Below are positions 42,281 to 51,238 of a DNA stretch of 64,000 bases, in pieces; the first letter of the stretch is position 1, and each line of letters opens with the position of its first letter. The notes under the pieces were generated by a model. The model had not been told where the DNA came from, did not search any database, and worked only from the letters and a program-made list of their open reading frames with translations. Source of the DNA: an uncultured Desulfobacterales bacterium (GTDB lineage Bacteria; Desulfobacterota; Desulfobacteria; Desulfobacterales; SpSt-501); assembly GCA_938048455.1 (NCBI GenBank), contig CALIUY010000016.1, positions 140,796-204,795 of the forward strand, in the 5' to 3' direction. Both the position numbers and the translations under genes were made by a program.

Positions 42281-43461
42281 TTAAGTGTTCATAACGCCTC
42301 TTTTCTTGGCCCCCTCATCGAGCATCCATTTGCGCATGGAAGAAAGGTGCACATTTTTCCATTTAGCGGAAATTCTTTCGGAAATATACAATGAGAAAAT
42401 ATTATCAAAAAAATCAATTACTTTTGATATATGGTCGATACGCTCGAGAAAGGAGCTCTCCAGTTCTTCAGGCGAGGCGAAAGCGGAGGCCGAGGGAATC
42501 TTGATTCCGCAGAGATTCAGGTTTTCCCCCTTGACCGTCAGACGGTACTCTTTTTCCGCTGTGCGCAGCAGCAGTGCAATCTCGCTTACCCAGGCTCCTT
42601 TGCGCAGCGCCAGTTTCGCTTCTTCCAGACCGGCATGATCCCCTTTGATGGTGATTTTCTCTTTGGATTGACCGGTCCGGTTTTCGATCACCAGGCGATC
42701 GCCGATCTCGACAGCGAGGATCTCGGGATGAAGCGCGCACAGCGCCGCCGCACGGGTTTCGATCCCCTGCCAGAGCCAGGTCAGAAATTCATCCCCCAGA
42801 AATCGATACCGGTGATAGGCGACGGTGAGATCAAGCATCGCTTGTTGAACCCTCAAATTCGACTGGGGGTCAATGCGGCCAGCAAATCTTTTTCCTTGGC
42901 GCCGAGGCCGCATTGCAATTCCGCGGCGGTGTAAGGGATAATGCGGATCAGGGAAAGAGAAAAGGATCTTCGAAAAAGGCGCTCCAGCTCCTCGTTGGCG
43001 GTTTTTTGCACCGAAAAAAAGAAAAGTCCGGCCTGTTCATAATTCCAGACGAGATCATACACATGAGGGACCGGCGGGATCCTGGCGAGAAGGCTGGCGG
43101 TCACTTTTTCTTTAAGAGCCTGTTTTTCGTCCCGGGAAAGAAAACTGCGGCGCGTCTCCCGCAACCTTCGCCTGCTGGACAAAGTGAACTCCTTTTGAAA
43201 AAGGCTTGCCGGAATCGGTTTGCGATCGATTCGCAAGGAGAAGACGAAATGGTTCCCCAGAAGGAAGGAGTCGCCTTCAAAATCAGGTTGGAAAGGGCTG
43301 CCGAACGATGTCCAGCCCGAGCAGGATTCCGCGGGGTCATCCTCGATTTCGCGGATGGCATGGCGTTTGAGACCTTCGCGAACCGCCTCCGTGAGGTTGC
43401 CTGTGATCTTTCCTTCGACGCGATAGCGCACGACAGAAACACTCGAAGAAAAAAAGCCCAT
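42281..43461 (-). pseudogene. RdgC-like recombination-associated protein split by a -1 frameshift (or recoded)
   Basis: N-part MGFFSSSVSVVRYRVEG...SLIRIIPYTAAELQCGLGAKEKDLLAALTP stops in frame; C-part QSNLRVQQAMLDLTVAYHRYRFLGDEFLTWLW... continues in the -1 frame; junction at a C5 run (plus-strand G5 at 42865-42869). Confidence 0.68.
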
Positions 43462-43541
43462 CTTGCCGGCCTTTTGGAAAAGAATCGGACCCAAGGTTGC
43501 GGATTTAATTTTTTTCAATTACATAGCGAATTTAGCCGCCC

Positions 43542-46500
43542 ATGACAAGTCCCATCTACAGCCGGGAAATTCTTGCGGATCTTCATCTTCACTCGCGCTT
43601 TTCGCGGGCCACGGCCAAAGGTCTGTCCTTACCCGCATTGCATGCGGCGGCCCAGCTCAAAGGCCTTCAGCTTGTGGCCACCGGCGATGCCACGCATCCC
43701 ATGTGGTTCGCCGAGATCGAGTCCCAACTTCGACCGGCGGAAGCCGGACTATGGCGCCTCGATCCCTGCCTTGCAAATCAGCAAGAGGGGGTTTCCCCCT
43801 CGTGCCGGCAGGAGGTACGCTTTATCCTTTCCGCGGAAGTGTCGCTGATCTACAAAAAAGACGGCCGAACGCGAAAAAATCACCATCTCATTTATTTCCC
43901 GGACCTGGAAAGTCTTCGCGCCTTCAACCGCAGGCTGGAAAAAATCGGCAACATCCGCTCCGACGGTCGACCGATCCTCGGGCTGGATGCATGCGATCTG
44001 CTGGCGCTGCTGCTGGATACCTGCCCCGATGCCTTTCTTGTGCCAGCCCACATCTGGACTCCCTGGTTTTCGGTTCTCGGCTCCCAGTCGGGCTTCGATT
44101 CGCTCGAAGAGTGCTTCGGCGATTTGGTCGGCGAGATTTTCGCCGTGGAAACCGGCCTCTCCTCCGATCCCCCCATGAATCGGCGCGTCTCCTTCCTGGA
44201 CCGCGTCCGCCTGATCTCCAATTCCGACGCCCACTCGCCGGAAAACCTGGGCCGGGAGGCCAATCGCTTTTCCTTCGGCGCCGAGCCGACGTTTTTTGCC
44301 CTGCGGGATGCGCTGAAGGGAACGGGCCCGGGACGGTTCCGGGGAACCATCGAATTCTATCCGGAAGAGGGAAAATACCATTACGACGGGCACCGCAATT
44401 GCGGTGTGCGTTTCTCCCCTCAAGAGACGAGACGGCACGGCGGAATTTGCCCCCGTTGCGGCAAAAGCCTTACGGTCGGGGTGTTGCACCGCGTGGAGGC
44501 CCTGGCCGACCGTCCGGTTCCAACGGGTTCCGCGCCGAGGGATCATTCCTTTGAGAGCCTGATTCCGCTTGCCGACATTCTGGCCGAAATCTTCCAAAGT
44601 TCCAAAACGAGCCGCAAAGTCTCCGCGGCCCGACGCCGCGTGATTGACGCTCTTGGCCCTGAGCTCGCCGTGCTTCGAGAGCGAACGCCGGAGGAGATCC
44701 GCGCCTGTGGGGTGCCGCTTCTCGAGGAGGCGATCGCGCGCATGCGCCGTGGCGAGCTCGAAATCCTGCCCGGATGCGACGGCGAATACGGGAGGATTCG
44801 GATTTTTCGCGAGCAGGAACGCGCGATGCTTTGCGGACAGAAAGCGCTCTTCGCGGCGAACGCAGGCCGTGAGCCTCTGCACCGAAAGATCCGGGAATCT
44901 TCTGCGGAAAACGACGAGCAGCGCCGTCCCGCAGAGCCGCAGGAGACGCTTGCACAGGGACGATCGCTCACCGAAGAGCAGCGCCGGATCGTCGAATCGC
45001 GTGCCGGACGTCTTCTGATCATCGCCGGACCGGGGACCGGCAAGACCCATGTGCTGACGCTGCGCATCGCCCGGCGGATCGAGGAAGGAACCCCCCCGGC
45101 GCGCATTCTGGCGGTGACCTTCACCCGCAAGGCGGCCGAGGAGATGAGCAGCCGGCTCAGCGCGCGGCTGAAGTCGAAGACGGAGCTTCCCTGGGTGACC
45201 ACCTTTCACGGGTTCTGCCTGCGGCTGCTGAGCGAAGAAGGAGTCCTGACGGCAAGACGCCAGATCCTGCACGAGATCGAACAAGAAGCCCTGGTCGCCC
45301 GTGCGCTGCGGCTTGTGGAGCCGGCGCAAGGAAAGGAAAGGCTTCGGGCGATCGATCTGCGGGAGCGCATCATCGCCGCCAAACAGGCGCTTCTCTCTCC
45401 GGAGGAACTTCGCGCCACCCGCGCCGCGGAAGAAGGCGAAGCGCTTCGCTTCCGCGCCGTCTACGCCGTTTACCAAAGCTTGCTTGCTTCCCAAGGGCTC
45501 CTCGATCTCGAGGATCCGCTTTTTTTCGTCGCCCGTCGCTTGGAATCCGATGCCGACTGGCGCCGGAAATGCCGTTTGAGGTTCAGCGAAATCTACGTCG
45601 ACGAATACCAGGATCTCAATTTCGCCCAATACCGCATCCTGCGCCGCCTGGTTCCCAGCGAAGCCGGAGAACCGACGCTTGTGGCCATCGGCGATCCCGC
45701 CCAGGCGATCTACGGTTTTCGCGGTTCGGATCCTTCTTTTTTTCGTCGATTCCAAGAGGATTATCCCGATGCCGTGGTCTTGCCGCTGGAACACAACTTC
45801 CGCTCCCAGCCGGCGATCGTCAGAGCTTCTCGCCGTCTCATCGCTGCGGAAGACGATGAGCTCCGGAATCAGCCGGTGCAGACGGAGCTTGACCCCGGGG
45901 TCGTCCGGCTCCGGGAATGCGTCGATGAAGACGAGGAGGCGCGTTTCATTGCCCTTGAGATCCGCGCCGCCGTCGGCGCCACCGGTTTTCACGAGACGGC
46001 CGACCCCCTGTTCGGTCGGTCGGCGGTCGTCGCGGGCCGCTCTTACCAGGATTTCGCCGTCCTGACGCGCACGGCGGCGCTCTGGAAGCCGATCGCGCGC
46101 GAACTCGAGCGCCGCGGCATCCCTTTTCAGCGGGTCAACCGTCGCGAGTCGCTTCTCGGCGCCATGACCCTGCGGCTGGTCTCTTGGCTGCGGCTCGGCT
46201 TGGGCAAGGCGAGTCTCGAGGATTTGGCCGCGGCGGCCGAATTTCTCGATCCGTCGTTGCCGCCGGGGCGCCTTGCGGCCTTCATCGATTGGGCCTACGA
46301 AAAAAACCTGCGCCTCGAAAAAGCCTTCGAGGCGGCCGAACGCTTCCCCGTTCCCGGACTGAAGCCCCGGGAACAGCGCTTGTTGGTCGCCGCCGTTGCC
46401 AACCTGCGGCGCCTGCAGCGCATGGCGAAACAAAAGAAGGAAAAAGAGGCGATCTTCGATCTTCTGCAGGAGCGGTCGTTCGGGAAAAGCATCGCCCCGG

Positions 46501-46952
46501 AGCTGACGGCGGCCTGCAGAACGCTGGAAGAGACGCTTTCCTGCTTCCCGGAGGAAGCGGATGGGGAAATCCTCGAGCGGCTGGTGACGTCCTCCACCGA
46601 CGGTGATTTCTACCAGGCCGCCGCGCAACGGGTGGCCCTGATGACCCTCCATGGATCCAAGGGCCTCGAGTTTCCCGTCGTCTTCATCGCCGGCTGCGAG
46701 GAAGGCGTTCTCCCCTGGGAGGACGCCGGAGATGACGCAAGCCGCATCGAGGAGGAAAGGCGTCTGTTGTATGTCGGCCTGACGCGGGCCAAACAGAACC
46801 TGATCCTCACTTGGGCGCGCCGCAGGCTCCTCCACGGAAGCAGGCGGGAAAGAAGGCCGTCGCCCTTTCTTTCCCGCCTTGGCCTGCTGCCCGAGGCCGC
46901 GGCAGCAAGGCCGTTCCCGGTGGAACCGCGCCAGTTGGATCTGTTCCCATAA
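43542..46952 (+). CDS. PHP-domain (EndoQ-like) nuclease fused to UvrD/Rep superfamily 1 helicase
   Basis: N-term DLHLHSRFS...LVPAHIWTPWFSVLGS...ISNSDAHSPENLGREAN...CGVRFSPQETRRHGGICPRCGKSLTVGVLHRVEALADRP; C-term AGPGTGKTHVLTLRIA, DEYQDLN, FRGSDPSFF, HGSKGLEFPVVFIAG, VGLTRAKQNL. Confidence 0.9.
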   Translation: MTSPIYSREILADLHLHSRFSRATAKGLSLPALHAAAQLKGLQLVATGDATHPMWFAEIESQLRPAEAGLWRLDPCLANQQEGVSPSCRQEVRFILSAEVSLIYKKDGRTRKNHHLIYFPDLESLRAFNRRLEKIGNIRSDGRPILGLDACDLLALLLDTCPDAFLVPAHIWTPWFSVLGSQSGFDSLEECFGDLVGEIFAVETGLSSDPPMNRRVSFLDRVRLISNSDAHSPENLGREANRFSFGAEPTFFALRDALKGTGPGRFRGTIEFYPEEGKYHYDGHRNCGVRFSPQETRRHGGICPRCGKSLTVGVLHRVEALADRPVPTGSAPRDHSFESLIPLADILAEIFQSSKTSRKVSAARRRVIDALGPELAVLRERTPEEIRACGVPLLEEAIARMRRGELEILPGCDGEYGRIRIFREQERAMLCGQKALFAANAGREPLHRKIRESSAENDEQRRPAEPQETLAQGRSLTEEQRRIVESRAGRLLIIAGPGTGKTHVLTLRIARRIEEGTPPARILAVTFTRKAAEEMSSRLSARLKSKTELPWVTTFHGFCLRLLSEEGVLTARRQILHEIEQEALVARALRLVEPAQGKERLRAIDLRERIIAAKQALLSPEELRATRAAEEGEALRFRAVYAVYQSLLASQGLLDLEDPLFFVARRLESDADWRRKCRLRFSEIYVDEYQDLNFAQYRILRRLVPSEAGEPTLVAIGDPAQAIYGFRGSDPSFFRRFQEDYPDAVVLPLEHNFRSQPAIVRASRRLIAAEDDELRNQPVQTELDPGVVRLRECVDEDEEARFIALEIRAAVGATGFHETADPLFGRSAVVAGRSYQDFAVLTRTAALWKPIARELERRGIPFQRVNRRESLLGAMTLRLVSWLRLGLGKASLEDLAAAAEFLDPSLPPGRLAAFIDWAYEKNLRLEKAFEAAERFPVPGLKPREQRLLVAAVANLRRLQRMAKQKKEKEAIFDLLQERSFGKSIAPELTAACRTLEETLSCFPEEADGEILERLVTSSTDGDFYQAAAQRVALMTLHGSKGLEFPVVFIAGCEEGVLPWEDAGDDASRIEEERRLLYVGLTRAKQNLILTWARRRLLHGSRRERRPSPFLSRLGLLPEAAAARPFPVEPRQLDLFP

Positions 46953-47061
46953 CGCCGCCCCCCGAAAACACTCGCTTTTTCGTTCCCGGCTTGCTCCGCA
47001 GGCGGGATTGCTGGTAAAATGGTGGAGAAACCGAGGAGAGCCATCAGCGGGAAAAAGAGAG

Positions 47062-47637
47062 ATGACGGCGATCGGGATCGCGGCGCTGTTGATCTTCAGC
47101 CTTTGGGTTACGCCGCCAACGGCCGCAGCCGACATCTACCGCTACATCGACGAAAACGGGGTCATGCACTTCACCAACGCTCCGACTTCCCCCAAGTTCA
47201 AGCTCTTCATGCGCGAACGCCGGCAGTTCATCGCCCGGCTGGACGCCCACCACTTCGATCCCCTCATCAACGACGCCTCGCGCAAGTACGGCATCGAGGC
47301 TCCCTTGATCAAGGCCGTGATCAAGGCGGAGTCCGATTTCGACCCCAACGCCGTCTCCCGGAAAGGGGCCCGCGGCCTGATGCAGATCATGCCGATGAAT
47401 TTCCGCCTGCTCAACGTGGAAAACCCCTTCGATCCGCAACAGAACATCGAGGGAGGTGCGCGCTACCTGCGGGAGATGCTCGACCGTTACGGCGGGAACC
47501 TGGAGCTCGCGCTCGCCGCCTACAACGCCGGTCCCGGAGCCGTGGATCGCTTCGCCGGCATCCCCCCCTATCCCGAGACTACCGAGTACATCGATCGGGT
47601 CAAGAAGTACTTCCAAGCCTATACCCGCAATTCCTGA
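47062..47637 (+). CDS. Lytic transglycosylase (SLT domain) with N-terminal DUF4124-like segment
   Basis: Signal peptide; DIYRYIDENGVMHFTNAP; IKAVIKAESDFDPNAVSRKGARGLMQIMP...GGARYLREMLDRYGGNLELALAAYNAGPGAVDRF. Confidence 0.93.
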   Translation: MTAIGIAALLIFSLWVTPPTAAADIYRYIDENGVMHFTNAPTSPKFKLFMRERRQFIARLDAHHFDPLINDASRKYGIEAPLIKAVIKAESDFDPNAVSRKGARGLMQIMPMNFRLLNVENPFDPQQNIEGGARYLREMLDRYGGNLELALAAYNAGPGAVDRFAGIPPYPETTEYIDRVKKYFQAYTRNS

Positions 47638-47646
47638 ACCTCCGTT

Positions 47647-49767
47647 TCAGCCGGAAGTCCGCAAAACGATCGCCGTCCGCGTGGGAAGGTAGAGGCTGAT
47701 CACGCCTCCGTCGAGCCGCCAGTGTTCCTCTTCGGGCATCAGCCGTCCGTGTCCGCCGTAGTGCCGGGCGTCGCTGTCGAAGGTCAGACGCCAGAGGCCG
47801 GGAGGCGCCGGGATGCGGTAGTCCACGTGGGAGCGGGTGGGATGAAAATTGAAGACGAAAATCAGCCCGGCACGCAGAAAAGCAAGGATCTTGTCCTCTT
47901 CGTGATCGCAAAGCAGCCGCGCCGCAGGGTCCGCGAAGAGGCGCGCTTGTTCCGCCAGCGCGATCATGTCGCGGTCGAACCGCGCCAGCAGCGCGTATTT
48001 GAGCGCCGGATCGTCGACCAGACTCCACTGGCGGCGTGCATGGCGGTAGGACCAGCCGTTTCCCTCGCGCGGGAAATCGATCCACTCGGGGTGGCCGAAC
48101 TCGTTGCCCATGAAGTTCAGGTAGCCGCTGCCGGCGGTCGCCAGCGTGATCAGGCGGATCATTTTGTGCAGAGCCATGGCGCGGTCGATGCGCCAATGAT
48201 TGTCTTCGAGCCGCATATGCCAGTAGAGCTCGGCGCCGGCGAGGCGGAACAGGAGCGACTGGTCGCCCACGAGGGCCTGATCGTGGGATTCGGCGTAACT
48301 GATCGTTTTTTCCTCCGGCCGGCGGTTGTTCAACTCGTACCAGAGGTGGCCCATCGGCCAGAACTCGTCGGGGACCTCCTTGACCAGCCGGATCCAGGTG
48401 TCGGCGATCCCCATGGCGAAGCGGTAATCGAAACCGATGCCTCCGTCGGCCTGTGGAGCGGCCAACCCCGGCATCCCGCTCACATCCTCGGCAATGGTGA
48501 TGGCGCGGGGATCGAGCTCGTGGATCAACCGGTTGGCGAGCGCCAGGTATGTGAGGGCGTCTTCGTCGACGTTCTCCTGGAAATAGTCCGCGTAGGTGCG
48601 GAAGTCGCGGTTCAGGCCGTGGTCCAGATAGAGCATGCTGGTGACACCGTCGAAGCGAAATCCGTCCACCCGGTACTCGTCGAGCCAGAAGCGGCAATTG
48701 GACAGCAGGAAATGGAGCACCTCGGGTTTTCCGTAATCGAAGCAGCGGGAGTCCCAGGAAGGATGGCGTCCCCGCGGCAGGTCGTGGAAGTACTGATAGA
48801 GCGTCCCGTCGAAACGGCTCAGGCCTTCGACTTCGTTTGAGGCGGCATGGGAGTGCACGAGGTCGATCACCACGGCGAGGCCCATGCCGTGCGCGGTATC
48901 GATCAAGGCTTTGAGGTCCTCGGGCGTGCCGAAACGGGAACTGGCGGCGAAGAAGCTCGAGACCTGATAGCCGAAGGAGGCGTAGTAGGGGTGTTCCTGG
49001 ACGGCCATCAACTGGATCGTGTTGTAGCCGGCCCTCTGGATCCGCGGCAGGACCTTTTCGGTGAACTCGGCCCAGGTGCCGACTTTTTCCTCTTCCTGGG
49101 CCATTCCGGGGTGAACTTCGTAGATCAGGGGAACGGTCTTCGGGCGCCGCCGCCGCGGGTGACGCCAGCGGTAGGGCTGCGGGGGACGCCAGAGCTGGGC
49201 GTTGAAGATCATCGTCGCCGGATCCTGGACCACGCGGCGGCACCAGGCGGGGATGCGGTCGCCGGATCCTCCGGGCCAGTACACTTTCAACCGGTAGAGA
49301 TCGCCGTGCCGCAGGCGCGATCCGGGCAGCCGGATTTCCCAGACCCCGCGGGGGTCGGTACGCCGCAGCTCGAATTCCGGCAGCTCCTTCCAGCCGCTGA
49401 AATCCCCGACGAGAAAGACGGCCTCGGCGTTCGGCGCCCACTCGCGGAAGACCCAGCGTGGGCCGCGCCGGTGCAGCCCGAAAAACTCGTGCCCGGAGGC
49501 GAAATCGGCGAGGCTTAGGCGCCCGCCGGTCAGGCGTCGTTCGGCGGCCTCGAACTTCCCGTAGCGACGCAACAGAATCTCGGCATAAGGCTGGAGTCCG
49601 GGATCAAGGGCGAGCAGCCGCGCCAGGCGTTCGTTCGCGCCCCGGAAGCTCCTCGAGGCGGCAGGCTGCTTGTCCCGGCGGCCTGCGGCGGCGCGCTTAC
49701 TCGACGATGAGCGGCCTTTCGAGCATGGTTTCGTAGAGTTCGATGTACTGTCGCGCCGTGCGCTCAT
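47647..49767 (-). CDS. glgB: 1,4-alpha-glucan branching enzyme
   Basis: CBM48 FFGLHRRGPRWVFREWAPNAEAVFLVGDFSGW; GH13 motifs DLVHSHA, GFRFDGVTSM, ITIAEDVSG, YAESHDQALVG, NFMGNEFGHPEWIDFPREGN; start uncertain. Confidence 0.93.
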   Translation of the reverse strand: MSARRDSTSNSTKPCSKGRSSSSKRAAAGRRDKQPAASRSFRGANERLARLLALDPGLQPYAEILLRRYGKFEAAERRLTGGRLSLADFASGHEFFGLHRRGPRWVFREWAPNAEAVFLVGDFSGWKELPEFELRRTDPRGVWEIRLPGSRLRHGDLYRLKVYWPGGSGDRIPAWCRRVVQDPATMIFNAQLWRPPQPYRWRHPRRRRPKTVPLIYEVHPGMAQEEEKVGTWAEFTEKVLPRIQRAGYNTIQLMAVQEHPYYASFGYQVSSFFAASSRFGTPEDLKALIDTAHGMGLAVVIDLVHSHAASNEVEGLSRFDGTLYQYFHDLPRGRHPSWDSRCFDYGKPEVLHFLLSNCRFWLDEYRVDGFRFDGVTSMLYLDHGLNRDFRTYADYFQENVDEDALTYLALANRLIHELDPRAITIAEDVSGMPGLAAPQADGGIGFDYRFAMGIADTWIRLVKEVPDEFWPMGHLWYELNNRRPEEKTISYAESHDQALVGDQSLLFRLAGAELYWHMRLEDNHWRIDRAMALHKMIRLITLATAGSGYLNFMGNEFGHPEWIDFPREGNGWSYRHARRQWSLVDDPALKYALLARFDRDMIALAEQARLFADPAARLLCDHEEDKILAFLRAGLIFVFNFHPTRSHVDYRIPAPPGLWRLTFDSDARHYGGHGRLMPEEEHWRLDGGVISLYLPTRTAIVLRTSG

Positions 49768-51238
49768 AGGTGAAATCCCGTGCGCTTTCGGTCATGATCC
49801 GACCGATCTGTCGCCGGCGTACCGCCTCCGGCAGCGAAAAAAACGCCATCGCCTGCTCGATCGCCCAGAAGAGACCGTTGGCGTCGTAGACGCGGAACAG
49901 GAATCCGTTGCCCGTATCGTGGTCCACGTCGAGGTGGCGGATCGTGTCGTGGATGCCGCCGGTGTCGTGGGCGACGGGAAGCGAGCCGTAGATCGGGGCG
50001 ATCATCTGCGGCAGCCCGCAGGGCTCGAAGCGCGAGGGCATGAGAATGAAATCGGAGGCGCCGTAGGCGAGGTGCTCCATGGTCTCGCTGAAGTCGCAGA
50101 TGGCCACCCGGCGCTGGAAGCGGTGGTGGTTGACGATGTCCTGGAAGACCCGCTGATATTCGCCGTTGGCGACGAAGATCACCTGGAGGTTCTTCTCCCA
50201 CCAGGTCGAGATCACGCGGTAGAAGATGTCGGAGAAGAGCGCACAGCCCTTCTGCACGGGATCGAGTCGGGAGGGCCAGAAAAAGAGCGGGGCGCTCACG
50301 TCCTCGATCAAGCCCAGCGTGCGCTGCAGGAAGCGTTTGTTTTCGCGCTTGGCGGCCGCATGGTCTTCCGGGCCGTAACGCGCTTTGAGATCGGGGTCGG
50401 TGCGGGGATTGAAGGAGGGGTCCGGGGCGTTGAGGATGCCGAAGCCGCAGCCGGCGTGGTACTTGTTGGCCAGCTCGCGCCGGATCTGCTCTTCGACGAA
50501 GTCGTGACGGCCCTCGACCACCTCGCGCAGGAAGGTGGGGCTGACGGTGTTCACGAAGTGGGCGGCGAAGATGCCGCTGGTGAGCAGATCGACGGGGTTC
50601 GTCTCGCGGGCCGATTCATAGGAATCGGCCCAGTGCATGAAGTAGAGGTGCTGCCAGAAGCTTGCGGCGTCGATGCCGCGGTCTTCGATCGAGGCGAGCG
50701 TCGTCTTGACGGTATGGATGTTGTGAATCGTGAACAGGCTGGGAATGCGCAAACGGCGGGCGACCGCCGGGATCAACCCCGTCATCCAGTCGTTGCAGTG
50801 GATGAGGTCGGGCTGCACCCGCGGGAGGATGTTGTTGATCACTTCCCGTTGAAAGGCGAGCGCCAGCTTGACGTTCTCGTCGCCGGAGCTCGAGTAGACG
50901 CGGTTGATGTAGAAGAAGGCACGGTCCTCGGCGAGATGGACCCGGTCGTCGGGCATCTTGCGCTGGATGCTGGAGATCTCCTCCCGCAGAAAGGGGACCA
51001 GCCGGTCGCTGAAGATGGCCCGGTAATCGGGGAGCGCGACATGGACATCGGCCCCCTGGTCGAAAAGGGCGCTCACCAGCGCCGCCGACACATCGGCCAG
51101 CCCCCCCGCCTTGGCCGTAAAAAAGGAAGCGAGGCTCCCCATGCGGTCGGGAAGGTAGGTCACCTCCGGGGTGACGATCAGCACCCGAGGGTTGCGTCGC
51201 GTCTCTTCCATCGCTTCCTCCGATCGAAACCGCATCAA
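49697..51238 (-). CDS. glgA: Glycogen/starch synthase, GT5-type
   Basis: FTAKAGGLADVSAALVSAL...HCNDWMTGLIPAVARR...SRFEPCGLPQMIAPIYGSLPVAHDTGGIHDT. Confidence 0.88.
   Translation of the reverse strand: MMRFRSEEAMEETRRNPRVLIVTPEVTYLPDRMGSLASFFTAKAGGLADVSAALVSALFDQGADVHVALPDYRAIFSDRLVPFLREEISSIQRKMPDDRVHLAEDRAFFYINRVYSSSGDENVKLALAFQREVINNILPRVQPDLIHCNDWMTGLIPAVARRLRIPSLFTIHNIHTVKTTLASIEDRGIDAASFWQHLYFMHWADSYESARETNPVDLLTSGIFAAHFVNTVSPTFLREVVEGRHDFVEEQIRRELANKYHAGCGFGILNAPDPSFNPRTDPDLKARYGPEDHAAAKRENKRFLQRTLGLIEDVSAPLFFWPSRLDPVQKGCALFSDIFYRVISTWWEKNLQVIFVANGEYQRVFQDIVNHHRFQRRVAICDFSETMEHLAYGASDFILMPSRFEPCGLPQMIAPIYGSLPVAHDTGGIHDTIRHLDVDHDTGNGFLFRVYDANGLFWAIEQAMAFFSLPEAVRRRQIGRIMTESARDFTYERTARQYIELYETMLERPLIVE

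Noticed and set aside
43749-47135. 1128-aa minus-strand ORF opposite the PHP-UvrD gene
   Set aside because: Same antisense artefact; helicase motifs on plus strand are unambiguous.
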